Shown: one piece after another, positions 12,645 to 19,296 of the stretch
Layout: the number at the start of each line of letters is the position of its first letter
Position numbering within the stretch: position 1 is the first letter of the stretch
Translations under genes and position numbers: made by a program
Notes under the pieces: model-generated
Databases searched by the model: none
Seen by the model: the letters and a program-made list of their open reading frames with translations, nothing else
What the model was told of the DNA's origin: nothing
Origin: JAJPXC01 sp964562375
Lineage (GTDB): Bacteria; Bacteroidota; Bacteroidia; Bacteroidales; Muribaculaceae
DNA length: 19,296 nucleotides
Direction: 5' to 3'
Assembly: GCA_964562375.1 (NCBI GenBank)
Contig: CAZLSW010000065.1
Location: forward strand, 1 to 19,296

Positions 12645-13538
12645 TCATTGCCACAGATGTTCATTTTGCCAACTGGCTGGAAATCCCATGGCGGTGACAT
12701 CAACATTAGGGTATCTTGCGAGGAGAGCCTTGAGATGCTGGGAGAACTGATTGTGGGGATGTATGACGTTTTCGAGATAGCATAAGGCGCATATTTGCGG
12801 GTATAATTTGCCTCCGTCGAACGAAAAGTCAGTAAGCCATGGATTTTGCAATTTTGATGGCATCGATGGTTTAACCGGGAATAAGCGGTTCCACACGCGA
12901 GCGTGATGGGCAATGCAATTCCTTAACGCCGAGATGCTTCTGATCCAACTTTCGAGCACAAGGTGTTGTGGCAATCCCAAATCCCTGGCTATCTTCTTTT
13001 TAAGTCCATTGTCAGCAAGATTCCCAAGAATCCTGGAAAGTGTCCCGAAAGATGCCAATTCGAGAATCTTCCACGCTGGAGGCAATTGGTCTTTGGAATA
13101 TTTGGTGAAATGCTCCTGAATAAACTCTTCGCGCGATCGGGTCAATTCAGAAGTTAGTCGCTGTAGATTACTCGCAAACATTTGCTGGTTCGTGAAATTT
13201 TGGTATTCCATAAACCAAAACGAGCCATAACGAAGCGAAACGTGATGGATTATCTTGGTTCGGAGAGCCACCTCTACGCTTTGTATGGCTGAGAACAGCA
13301 GTGCCCGCAGTTTTTTGTCGAAATAATAAAGGTCAACGGCATTCTCGAAACTACTACCAGGCTTAAAGGTGTGCATAACCTTGTCAGCTTCCATTGGGCG
13401 GAAGTAGTTTGCGAGCCGGAAGTAGCTGATAATCCCCAACTGACGCAGGGCATCAGGCTCATCATTAATGACAAGCTCTCGATGTTTGAGAATAGATATT
13501 TGGTCGGGATAGTCGAGAGGTAATTTGGTGTAGGCCAT
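12645..13538 (-). CDS. AbiF/AbiD-like abortive-infection protein (Abi_2, HEPN)
   Basis: The 297-residue protein from ATG 13538 (MAYTKLPLDYPDQISILKHR) has the typical Abi_2 order. The N-terminus ends LGIISYFRLANYFRPME; YYFDKKLRALLFSAIQSVEVALR follows (71-93); and the signature ISALRNCIAHHARVWNR (202-218) holds the HEPN-type R-x4-H (Arg206, His211). A second R-x4-H (Arg93 to His98) is visible. Such proteins act as RNases or RNA-binding effectors that abort phage infection. The longer frame to 13574 adds residues lying inside the leader hairpin, so it is rejected. Consensus promoter at 13607-13637, structured leader, and an HTH gene downstream: a self-contained defence operon. Length and frame look intact. 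Confidence 0.88.
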   Translation of the reverse strand: MAYTKLPLDYPDQISILKHRELVINDEPDALRQLGIISYFRLANYFRPMEADKVMHTFKPGSSFENAVDLYYFDKKLRALLFSAIQSVEVALRTKIIHHVSLRYGSFWFMEYQNFTNQQMFASNLQRLTSELTRSREEFIQEHFTKYSKDQLPPAWKILELASFGTLSRILGNLADNGLKKKIARDLGLPQHLVLESWIRSISALRNCIAHHARVWNRLFPVKPSMPSKLQNPWLTDFSFDGGKLYPQICALCYLENVIHPHNQFSQHLKALLARYPNVDVTAMGFPASWQNEHLWQ

Positions 13539-13556
13539 TGGTATAGATAGTAAAAG

Positions 13557-13596
13557 TCCCACCCTGGTACGCATGCAGAGCCTAAGCGTGGTGGGA
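13557..13596 (-). promoter_or_regulatory. Structured 5' leader hairpin of the AbiF-like mRNA
   Basis: In the minus-strand transcript, TCCCACC (13596-13590) pairs with GGTGGGA (13563-13557), and directly inside it ACGC (13589-13586) pairs with GCGT (13572-13569). A 5-nt bulge sits on the 3' side and a 13-nt loop closes the stem. The RNA continues with CTTTTAC, then the ATG about 20 nt on. It could be a short attenuator or part of a noncoding RNA; conserved RNAs near Abi_2 genes have been described. Confidence 0.55.
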
Positions 13597-13606
13597 TTGG
13601 TCGATG

Positions 13607-13637
13607 CAAAGATACGAAGTTTTCACAACATAATCAA
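13607..13637 (-). promoter_or_regulatory. Consensus promoter of the AbiF-like operon
   Basis: The minus strand reads TTG (13637-13635), exactly 20 nt, then TATCTTTG (13614-13607). The leader to ATG 13538 is about 60 nt and holds the hairpin at 13557-13596. Confidence 0.8.
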
Positions 13638-13652
13638 GTTAATCGTAAAATT

Positions 13653-14213
13653 TCATTCTTCCTTTTCGTTTAGGCACGCCAACGCCTCGTCGGAGATGGG
13701 AACGTCGAGCAGCCGCTTTGTTTTCTGCATCCTCAAGCGCACATATAGTGTCTTGCCGTCGGGAGCCTTGACGATGAGGCTCCACGTGAGCGCGCGGATG
13801 TCGCTTAGGCGCAATCCGGTGAAACAGCTCAACACAAAAGCCTTCTTGACCTCGGCGTGCGGGTAGTCGGTAGCCATCACCGTTTTCAACTCGCTGAGTG
13901 TCAAATATTCGCGCATCGTTTCCGTTGGTTGGTATTTCTCTTTGGCGGCGAGTTCTTTCAATGGATTGGTCTTGATGATGCCCTCCCGTACGGCCTTGTT
14001 CAAGGCTCCGTTGAGCACTGCCTGGTGGTGATGTGCGCAGCCGTTGGAGATGGTAGCGTGATTTTTCTTCCTCACGGCATGGGTCGAACGGCGGAGCCAA
14101 GCGATGAAGTCGCGGCACCATTCGGCGTCGACCGATGCCATTGCCAGTTGCGGTTGACCCGATTCCTGGAGGAACGCCTCCACCTCCTCTCCCACCTTTA
14201 CTCGCGCCACCAA
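13653..14213 (-). pseudogene. Tyrosine recombinase, middle fragment (core-binding plus half of the catalytic domain)
   Basis: The frame encodes the SAM-like core-binding domain (about 1-85: FLQES, WCRDFIAWLRR, QAVLNGALNKAVREGIIKTNP) and the first part of the catalytic domain (EYLTLSELKTVM; CFTGLRLSDIRALTW with Arg135; RMQKTKRLLDVPISDEALACL with Lys164 or Lys166). It stops just after this, before the HxxR, His and Tyr boxes. No arm-binding domain precedes it; the frame extends upstream only to about 14256 without an ATG. It keeps the first conserved Arg, unlike the intact 7440 integrase, so it belongs to another branch. Its 3' break is next to the AbiF promoter. Confidence 0.85.
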
Positions 14214-14272
14214 GACAGGTAGTCCCTTAATTAATACACAATAGCTTCGATCTTATACAACAGTAAATATTA

Positions 14273-14645
14273 ATGAGCACAGTAAAAGTTAAATTCCGAC
14301 ATTCTTCCGTGGAGGGTAGTTCTGGTAGCATTGTCTATGCGATTACTCACCTAAGACGAGTGAGCATCGTTACCACCGAATACAAAATCTACCCGGAAGA
14401 ATGGGACGCCGAGCACTCACATATTATCATAGGTGTCAATCCTTCTCGGAAGGCGCTCTGTCACTCAATCCAACAGCGTGTCGAATGGGATGTGGTTTCT
14501 ATCCGGCGTATCATCGAGCGCTTGGCCACGACCGGCAAAGGCTTTACCGCCCAAGAGGTCGCAACTCAGTTCCAACTACAGAACAAGCAGCAGTGGTTTT
14601 TCAAGTTTACCAGTGCTGTCATTGTTCGGCTCAAACATCTGGGCC
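14273..14645 (+). pseudogene. Tyrosine recombinase, N-terminal fragment
   Basis: From ATG 14273 the frame gives an arm-DNA-binding domain (TEYKIYPEEWD, then AEHSHIIIG), a helical linker (IQQRVEWDVVSIRRIIERLA) and the start of the core-binding domain (KQQWFFKFTSAVIVRLKHLG). At about 14645 the integrase pattern ends abruptly, and the frame stops after 11 unrelated residues. The sequence beyond codes for a lysozyme end in another frame. The segment is divergent from the minus-strand integrase piece and, by sequence, not its missing N-terminus in place. Product function is unlikely. Confidence 0.75.
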
Positions 14646-14996
14646 AACATGGGATATGGGCATCAGATTCAAAAAGGTGAGCCTTTCCGCTACAATCAAC
14701 GTTTGTCCCTTTCAGAGGCAGAGCGATTAATGAGAAGAGACTTGCGTCGATTTGTGTCTATGTTTCGAGAGTATGGACGTGATTCTCTATTACTGGGAGT
14801 TTTGGCGTACAATGTCGGCCCCTATCGATTGTTGGGTACATCCACCACCCCTAAAAGCAAGTTGCTCAAGAAACTGGATCGTGGCGACCGCAATATCCGT
14901 CAGGAATATCTATCCTTCAACCGTTATAACGGTCGATACCATAAAGGACTTCATTTACGCCGTCTAGTGGAATTCGACCTTCTCTATCAACCCTAA
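14646..14996 (+). pseudogene. Phage-type lysozyme (GH24-like), C-terminal fragment
   Basis: Starting at MGYGHQIQKGEPF, the frame runs through LSEAERLMRRDLRRFVSMFR, GRDSLLLGVLAYNVGPYRLLG, SKLLKKLDRGDRNIRQEYLS and LRRLVEFDLLYQP. This matches the lysozymes encoded in Bacteroidales conjugative transposons and phages. The N-terminus with the catalytic Glu is lost, and the GYGH loop lies right at the fusion to the integrase fragment. The frame is open 5' to 14433 only as out-of-frame integrase DNA. The next gene starts 10 bp after its stop, so both probably came from one transfer operon. Confidence 0.8.
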
Positions 14997-15006
14997 TATT
15001 CAAATT

Positions 15007-15822
15007 ATGACGAAACAGAAAAGAAACAAAAAGCATTGGAAACACTCCAAACGTCAAGAGAAATGCCTATCCTCTTTCGAGGATCTGGCATCAATCCCAT
15101 TGGGAACGCATATTGGCCCATCAGACATTCCCGAAGGATTGTCGGAGAATACTGCTTTGGCTCTTGTTGACAACATCGAGAAATTCAATGATAATTTGCT
15201 CCGAATCTCGGATGTGCTGCAACCGGTGTCATTGGACATGGAGCCAATTAACGCTCTTCAATCTACAATGGCTCAATTGCCGGAAGCCATCGCCAAACAA
15301 TTCCTTTTGATGTTTTCACCTCAAAAAGAGCAAGAACCTGAGTCTAAGCAGTCAATTGCATCCTCTCAAAAGAAAGCCACCGTAACTGAGCCAGAGTCTA
15401 AGGAGCCGTCTATAAAGCGGAAAGACACTACTCCCCCACTCGCATCTAATGACACTAAGCCCTTTCTCTCTTTCAATCTTTCGTGGCCAGCGTTATGGCA
15501 ATACATCAAAAGCTTACTTCTTTCGCGTCGCTATCTCATGGCAACCAAGGTTTTTTGGATGCTCTTTGCGATTGTTGTAAGTGTTGTCCTCTTTTTCATG
15601 TCGGTAGATTATAATAGAGTGAATACCGAATTGGCTTGCCGTAGGGCCCAACTCCTTGAGCAAAAAATCGAGATAGACAAATACCGCACGCTACGCTTGT
15701 GGTGCGCAACCGACACCCTTTGGTCACGCCATGTTGCCCAAATCGACTGGGTGTACACTGACACCATCCACAACTCCCGCGACCTCCACGCACTCCACCG
15801 TTACCTCCAAAGCAAAAGATAG
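15007..15822 (+). CDS. Hypothetical single-pass membrane protein, probably from the lysozyme operon
   Basis: The 271-residue protein was not recognised. The N-terminus is strongly basic (MTKQKRNKKHWKHSKRQEK). Residues 40-100 hold a helical region (VDNIEKFNDNLLRISDVLQ), 105-150 a Lys/Glu/Pro/Ser-rich linker, and 182-200 one membrane helix (VFWMLFAIVVSVVLFFMSV). After it comes a 70-residue tail with an amphipathic, possibly coiled, helix (ELACRRAQLLEQKIEIDKYR). By charge, the N-terminal 180 residues should be cytoplasmic and the tail periplasmic. It starts 10 bp after the lysozyme fragment on the same strand, so a role in conjugation or cell-wall passage is guessed from context. The frame looks intact. 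Confidence 0.65.
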   Translation: MTKQKRNKKHWKHSKRQEKCLSSFEDLASIPLGTHIGPSDIPEGLSENTALALVDNIEKFNDNLLRISDVLQPVSLDMEPINALQSTMAQLPEAIAKQFLLMFSPQKEQEPESKQSIASSQKKATVTEPESKEPSIKRKDTTPPLASNDTKPFLSFNLSWPALWQYIKSLLLSRRYLMATKVFWMLFAIVVSVVLFFMSVDYNRVNTELACRRAQLLEQKIEIDKYRTLRLWCATDTLWSRHVAQIDWVYTDTIHNSRDLHALHRYLQSKR

Positions 15823-15833
15823 CGCCAAATGAA

Positions 15834-15872
15834 GTAATCGGCTCCAACCATTAACGGGCTGGGGCCGATTAC
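15834..15872. terminator. Hairpin between converging genes, possible terminator
   Basis: GTAATCGGC (15834-15842) pairs with GCCGATTAC (15864-15872). Neither side has a strong T-run, so termination would be inefficient or factor-assisted. The site separates the accessory region from the chromosomal minus-strand operon. Confidence 0.5.
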
Positions 15873-15897
15873 GGGATTATATAAAAAGAAAAAGCTG

Positions 15898-16086
15898 TTA
15901 TTGTTTTTCGGGCACGTTTCTCCATGTGAATTGGAGAATTACTATTGCCAAGGCAATGACACACCTAATTTTATGGTCCGGGACCGCAAAGAAAGTAAGA
16001 GCCAAGGCAAATATTGCTGTCACTGTAAGCCAGTTGGTGCTAATACGCTTCCATGCGTGATCGAAAGAATTTCTTAAGTCGGTCAT
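15898..16086 (-). CDS. Small two-helix membrane protein
   Basis: The 62-residue protein has a charged N-terminus (MTDLRNSFDHAWKR) and two hydrophobic stretches, about 18-35 (NWLTVTAIFALALTFFAV) and 40-53 (IRCVIALAIVILQF), joined by a short PDHK turn, then a polar tail. It was not recognised. Its ATG lies 3 nt beyond the stop codon of the M16 peptidase gene, so the two should share a transcript. It may be a membrane accessory of the peptidase or simply a short adjacent gene; coding is supported by the spacing and the clean hydrophobic pattern. Confidence 0.55.
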   Translation of the reverse strand: MTDLRNSFDHAWKRISTNWLTVTAIFALALTFFAVPDHKIRCVIALAIVILQFTWRNVPEKQ

Positions 16087-16089
16087 ATC

Positions 16090-18915
16090 TTATTCGGGAT
16101 AAAGTAACAAGGTGGACTTGTTCCCTTGAGAAAGCAACTCCTGGGCTATGTTTTGAACATCTTTAGGAGAGATAGCAGTTATAGCCTCCTCTGCGCCATT
16201 GTACATGTCAATGTCTGAAAATTCGAAGTCACCAAGAGCATCCACCCAAAAGTCGTTTGACGCCATTTTTTCTCGAAGATCTGTAATTAGTAATTCTTTG
16301 GCACTATCCATTTCATCCTTTTTAATCTCCTTGGCTAATGCTTGCATTTCGGATTCAATGGTTTTGAGAGTGATCTCTTTGGCTTCAGGTTTAATGGGAA
16401 AATAGATTCTTAGATGGGCATTATTAACGTTGGAAAGGTAAATAGCCCCATCCGCACCAATGGAATACGAGGCTCCCTCATCCTCGCGAATTTTAGCTGA
16501 TAGTCTTTGAGATAAGGCTTTTGACAAAATCTTCAATGCGTATTTTGAGGTAGCATTGGCAGGTACTTTAGCGGTATATCTAATATCACCCCAGATTTGA
16601 GGATTGACCATTGCCATCGTACGTTCCACATTACATTCTCCGACAGTAACCTCCATCGTGGGGTCATTTGTATAGGTGTATGTTCTTGTGTCAATGTTAG
16701 CTGGAAGAGAAGCGACATATTGCTCGATTAATGGTCGCATTGTCTCTAAATCCACATTGCCCACAAAAATGAACGTAAAGTCGGCAGCGTTGGCAAAAGC
16801 GTTACGCATAATAGCTACGATATCGTCGCGTTTAGCGTGTGTCATATCTTCAGCATTGATTAGCTTTAGTTTAGGTGATTGGTATCGTTCATCTTGGCAC
16901 AATTGTTGGTATCGAGCCATGGGCGCCTCATAAGCATGTTGGATCGTTGAAACCATGGTATTTCGGAATGATTCAAAATCTTCTGAAGTTAAATTATACT
17001 CTGTCATCAACGCATACAGCATTTCCATGAACATAGGCAAATCGGAAGGCTTAGTCTCTCCCTCCAAGTGACGACTGTAAGTCCCAAATTTGGTTCTAAG
17101 CGTGACCTTATGCCCTTGACAATATTTAGACAGATCATTAAGATTATAATCTCCCAAGCCATAGGCCATATTAAATATAGGCAACGAAACCACCGAAGAT
17201 GCCACGGAGTCGGGCAATGATGCCAATCCCTTGCCTTTGGCAATTGCGTGCAGCAAGATTTGGTCGTTTTTATAATTTGTGGGCTTAAGTATAACTTTCG
17301 CTCCATTGCTCAAGGTCATCTCTATGGTACCCCATTGGGGATTGGATGATTCGCTTAGTATTGCCCCCTTTGCAGGCAAATTGGGGATGAGTGGTTCTGA
17401 CTTTACATTATCGATATAAGCCTCTATGGTTTCATTATCGACATCTGACATGGTTTGGGCAAGTTCCTTTTCTGAGGGTAAAGCGATTCCCTCTTTTTCC
17501 GGCATCATAACAAGGACAATTCTGTTGTCATTCCCTACCAAGGCTTCCATCGCTTGATTTATCACCTGTAAAGGCACCATATTAGGCAACATTTTTGCCA
17601 CTTTATACTCTTGCTCCAGAGAAGGCATAGGGTTGCCTTTTAGGAAATTGTCAACGTACTTATTGGCAAAAACTGAATTGTTTGTGTTTTCCTGGTCATT
17701 GAATGCCTTCTCTTTTTGCATTAGCCAATCCTTAGCAGCGCGGTCGTATTCCCCTTGGGTAAACCCCGTCCTCTTGGCTCGTAAAGCTTCACGGTACAGG
17801 GCCTGTAAAGATGCATTAGCATCATCGTCTTTCAAGTAAGCATACAATTCCAGACAGTCTTTTGTTTTGGCCACAAGAAAATTTCCGTATTCTACCTTAG
17901 CCAAGCCAAAAGGCGATTGCGGAGTGAGCATAATTTCGCCAAGTCGCTCCTTTAGCATCGCAACGATCATGTCACACACGTATTGGCCCACGTAGCCTTC
18001 CACTGAATTTCGCATCTCGGCTGGCATACAATCCGTCTTGAAGCCCAAGATCACTAACGATTTGGAGACACCTGTATCACAGCCTATAGCAAAGAGTGTA
18101 CCCTCGGTGTCAGGAACTTGAACATATTCACGCTTTTGTGGATTCTCTGGCATTTTTATGGGAGAGAAAATTTCTTTGATCTTGCCCTCGATGCGGTCCA
18201 CATCAATGTCTCCAACAACTACAATGCCCTGCAAATCGGGACGATACCATTTCTCGTAGTAATCACGCAAAGCTTGGTGTGGGAAATTGTCCACAACCTC
18301 CATAGTTCCAATCGGAAACCTTGATGGATATTTGTTATTAGGCATGAGAGATGGCAACAATCTTTGCACCAATTGATTATCGCCTCCCTCTGTCATTCGC
18401 CATTCTTCGTGAATTACACCTCTCTCTTTGTCAATCTCATCTGGTTCCAACAATAAGCCATCGGCCCAGTCATGCAAAATAAGCAGGCAGGTGTCTTGTA
18501 CACCTACCTCTTTCGTAGGCACGTTGGAGATTCGGTAAACTGTTTCATCAAAAGCCGTATAGGCATTCAGGTCGGTGCCAAACTCAACCCCCTTGCTCTC
18601 AAGCCAAGGTATTAATGTATTCCCCGGAAAATGCTCAGTGCCGTTAAAGCACATGTGTTCCAAGAAGTGGGCCAATCCTCTCTGATTGTCCTCTTCGAGT
18701 ATAGAACCAACTTTTTGGGCGATGTAAAAATCAACCTGCCCCTTGGGAGTTTCGTTGTGGCGGATGTAGTAGGTCAATCCGTTGGGAAGTGTGCCCTGGC
18801 GCACTGCTTGATCCACGGGCATCGGGGTTTGTGCACTCAAGCGAATTGCGAGCGCATAGGCAATCACGAGCAAAGTGATAACCACGATTCGTTTAAAAGA
18901 TTGTTTCTTTGTCAT
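16090..18915 (-). CDS. M16 family zinc peptidase (pitrilysin/insulinase type), exported
   Basis: The 941-residue protein has a signal peptide (KKQSFKR, hydrophobic 10-26, likely cleaved after LSAQ) and should act in the periplasm or at the outer membrane. The zinc site is the inverted motif HFLEH (His83, Glu86, His87), with Glu164 in KERGVIHEE, 77 residues later, as third ligand. The first M16 domain continues to about 300 (TFIFVGN-like repeats appear again near 715). The second half holds the inactive M16 domain, which helps enclose the substrate. Two-domain length of 930-950 is usual in Bacteroidota. It degrades peptides inside a closed chamber; the substrate is unknown. The frame is intact and flanked by co-directional small genes; it looks like backbone DNA rather than mobile DNA. 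Confidence 0.95.
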   Translation of the reverse strand: MTKKQSFKRIVVITLLVIAYALAIRLSAQTPMPVDQAVRQGTLPNGLTYYIRHNETPKGQVDFYIAQKVGSILEEDNQRGLAHFLEHMCFNGTEHFPGNTLIPWLESKGVEFGTDLNAYTAFDETVYRISNVPTKEVGVQDTCLLILHDWADGLLLEPDEIDKERGVIHEEWRMTEGGDNQLVQRLLPSLMPNNKYPSRFPIGTMEVVDNFPHQALRDYYEKWYRPDLQGIVVVGDIDVDRIEGKIKEIFSPIKMPENPQKREYVQVPDTEGTLFAIGCDTGVSKSLVILGFKTDCMPAEMRNSVEGYVGQYVCDMIVAMLKERLGEIMLTPQSPFGLAKVEYGNFLVAKTKDCLELYAYLKDDDANASLQALYREALRAKRTGFTQGEYDRAAKDWLMQKEKAFNDQENTNNSVFANKYVDNFLKGNPMPSLEQEYKVAKMLPNMVPLQVINQAMEALVGNDNRIVLVMMPEKEGIALPSEKELAQTMSDVDNETIEAYIDNVKSEPLIPNLPAKGAILSESSNPQWGTIEMTLSNGAKVILKPTNYKNDQILLHAIAKGKGLASLPDSVASSVVSLPIFNMAYGLGDYNLNDLSKYCQGHKVTLRTKFGTYSRHLEGETKPSDLPMFMEMLYALMTEYNLTSEDFESFRNTMVSTIQHAYEAPMARYQQLCQDERYQSPKLKLINAEDMTHAKRDDIVAIMRNAFANAADFTFIFVGNVDLETMRPLIEQYVASLPANIDTRTYTYTNDPTMEVTVGECNVERTMAMVNPQIWGDIRYTAKVPANATSKYALKILSKALSQRLSAKIREDEGASYSIGADGAIYLSNVNNAHLRIYFPIKPEAKEITLKTIESEMQALAKEIKKDEMDSAKELLITDLREKMASNDFWVDALGDFEFSDIDMYNGAEEAITAISPKDVQNIAQELLSQGNKSTLLLYPE

Positions 18916-18963
18916 TTTGTTGAATTTGAGATGTAAGATTATATGATATGATTTGATTGATTT

Positions 18964-19248
18964 TCAAGGATATAGAGACTCGGGGTAAACGAATTCGCCA
19001 TCTACCCAGTCGGCCTTTTTCTTGATAGCCTTCGCCTCAGCAACGGTGAGATACTCCACTTTAACTGGATAAATGTGTAGCTTGTCATCGAGCGCAATTG
19101 ATTCTTTACCCTTAAGGTGAAGCATTCTCCGAAAGTTACGACCACGCAAATCCATCTTGGAGATTTGATGTATCGCACCAATATCTTCCACTCCTAAGAC
19201 ATCTTTATCGGACATGCTGTAAATCCATGACATATCAGCTTTTATCAT
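18964..19248 (-). CDS. Hypothetical protein upstream of the M16 peptidase
   Basis: The 94-residue protein from ATG 19248 is preceded in frame by a stop at 19258-19260, so it is complete. It was not recognised. It shows DVLGVEDIGAIHQISKMDLR, then basic stretches (RNFRRMLHLKGK) and a C-terminus DWVDGEFVYPESLYP; there is no signal peptide or membrane helix. It lies 48 bp upstream of the peptidase gene on the same strand, with no evident promoter between, so an operon is likely. Function is unknown. Confidence 0.55.
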   Translation of the reverse strand: MIKADMSWIYSMSDKDVLGVEDIGAIHQISKMDLRGRNFRRMLHLKGKESIALDDKLHIYPVKVEYLTVAEAKAIKKKADWVDGEFVYPESLYP

Positions 19249-19296
19249 TAGTGTCTCTTAAAATATGTTAACAGGCAAAATCAAGTCTCAACTGGA

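Noticed and set aside
12635..12913. N-terminal extension of the second HTH protein to 12913
   Set aside because: It is the out-of-frame reading of the AbiF-like coding sequence; the paralogue's length supports a start at 12634 (or 12664).
13539..13574. Upstream start adding 12 residues to the AbiF-like protein
   Set aside because: The extension lies inside the leader hairpin and does not match the family N-terminus; ATG 13538 fits.
14433..14642. N-terminal 70 residues of the frame that ends in lysozyme
   Set aside because: They are the out-of-frame reading of the integrase N-terminal fragment, rich in Ser and Arg, with no lysozyme similarity.

Overview
The window looks like a chromosomal stretch of a Bacteroidales bacterium, probably gut-associated; genus cannot be told. 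The main evidence is the repeated Bacteroidota promoter signature (TTTG or TTG, 20 nt, then TAnnTTTG) before several genes, the lack of Shine-Dalgarno sequences, and the protein families present: AAA-ATPase-like/PD-(D/E)XK proteins, Bacteroidales-type tyrosine recombinases, a toprim primase, an Abi_2 protein and a large M16 peptidase. About 15.8 kb is an eroded composite of integrated mobile elements. The last 3.4 kb looks like ordinary chromosome.

Left part (1-6960): a region without a recognisable gene holding a strong hairpin; a polyvalent-kinase-like ORF meeting head-on a two-gene operon of a toprim primase (broken by one in-frame TGA) and an unknown partner; a repeat- and palindrome-rich 200-bp leader; a small unknown gene; and two convergent full-length AAA-ATPase/PD-(D/E)XK paralogues, each behind a near-consensus promoter.

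Centre (6961-9297): the 3' part of tRNA-Ser(GGA), starting at the anticodon loop and followed by a terminator, then a cluster of seven 11-bp repeats and an intact tyrosine recombinase reading away from it. This has the layout of an integration module: core site, arm-type sites, integrase. The tRNA 5' half is missing, so the site is best read as a junction between tandem elements, with the intact tRNA further left.

Accessory graveyard (9302-15822): a truncated AAA ATPase, an integrase 3' end fused to a damaged relaxase, a self-contained lipoprotein gene, then two modules in tandem. Each module has an effector gene, an XRE-type HTH gene and a 3' integrase fragment. One effector is HigB/RelE-like, the other an AbiF/AbiD (Abi_2, HEPN) protein. 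Over about 315 bp (HTH 3' half plus integrase 3' end) the modules are about 90% alike at a constant 1001-bp offset, while the effectors are unrelated. Next come the middle of an integrase, an integrase N-terminus joined to a lysozyme 3' end, and an unknown membrane protein.

Right end (15898-19248, minus strand): a small gene, an M16 peptidase and a two-TM small protein, apparently one operon. The strongest leads are the tandem defence/toxin modules with a constant 3' end, the structured leader of the AbiF gene, and the tRNA/arm-repeat/integrase module.
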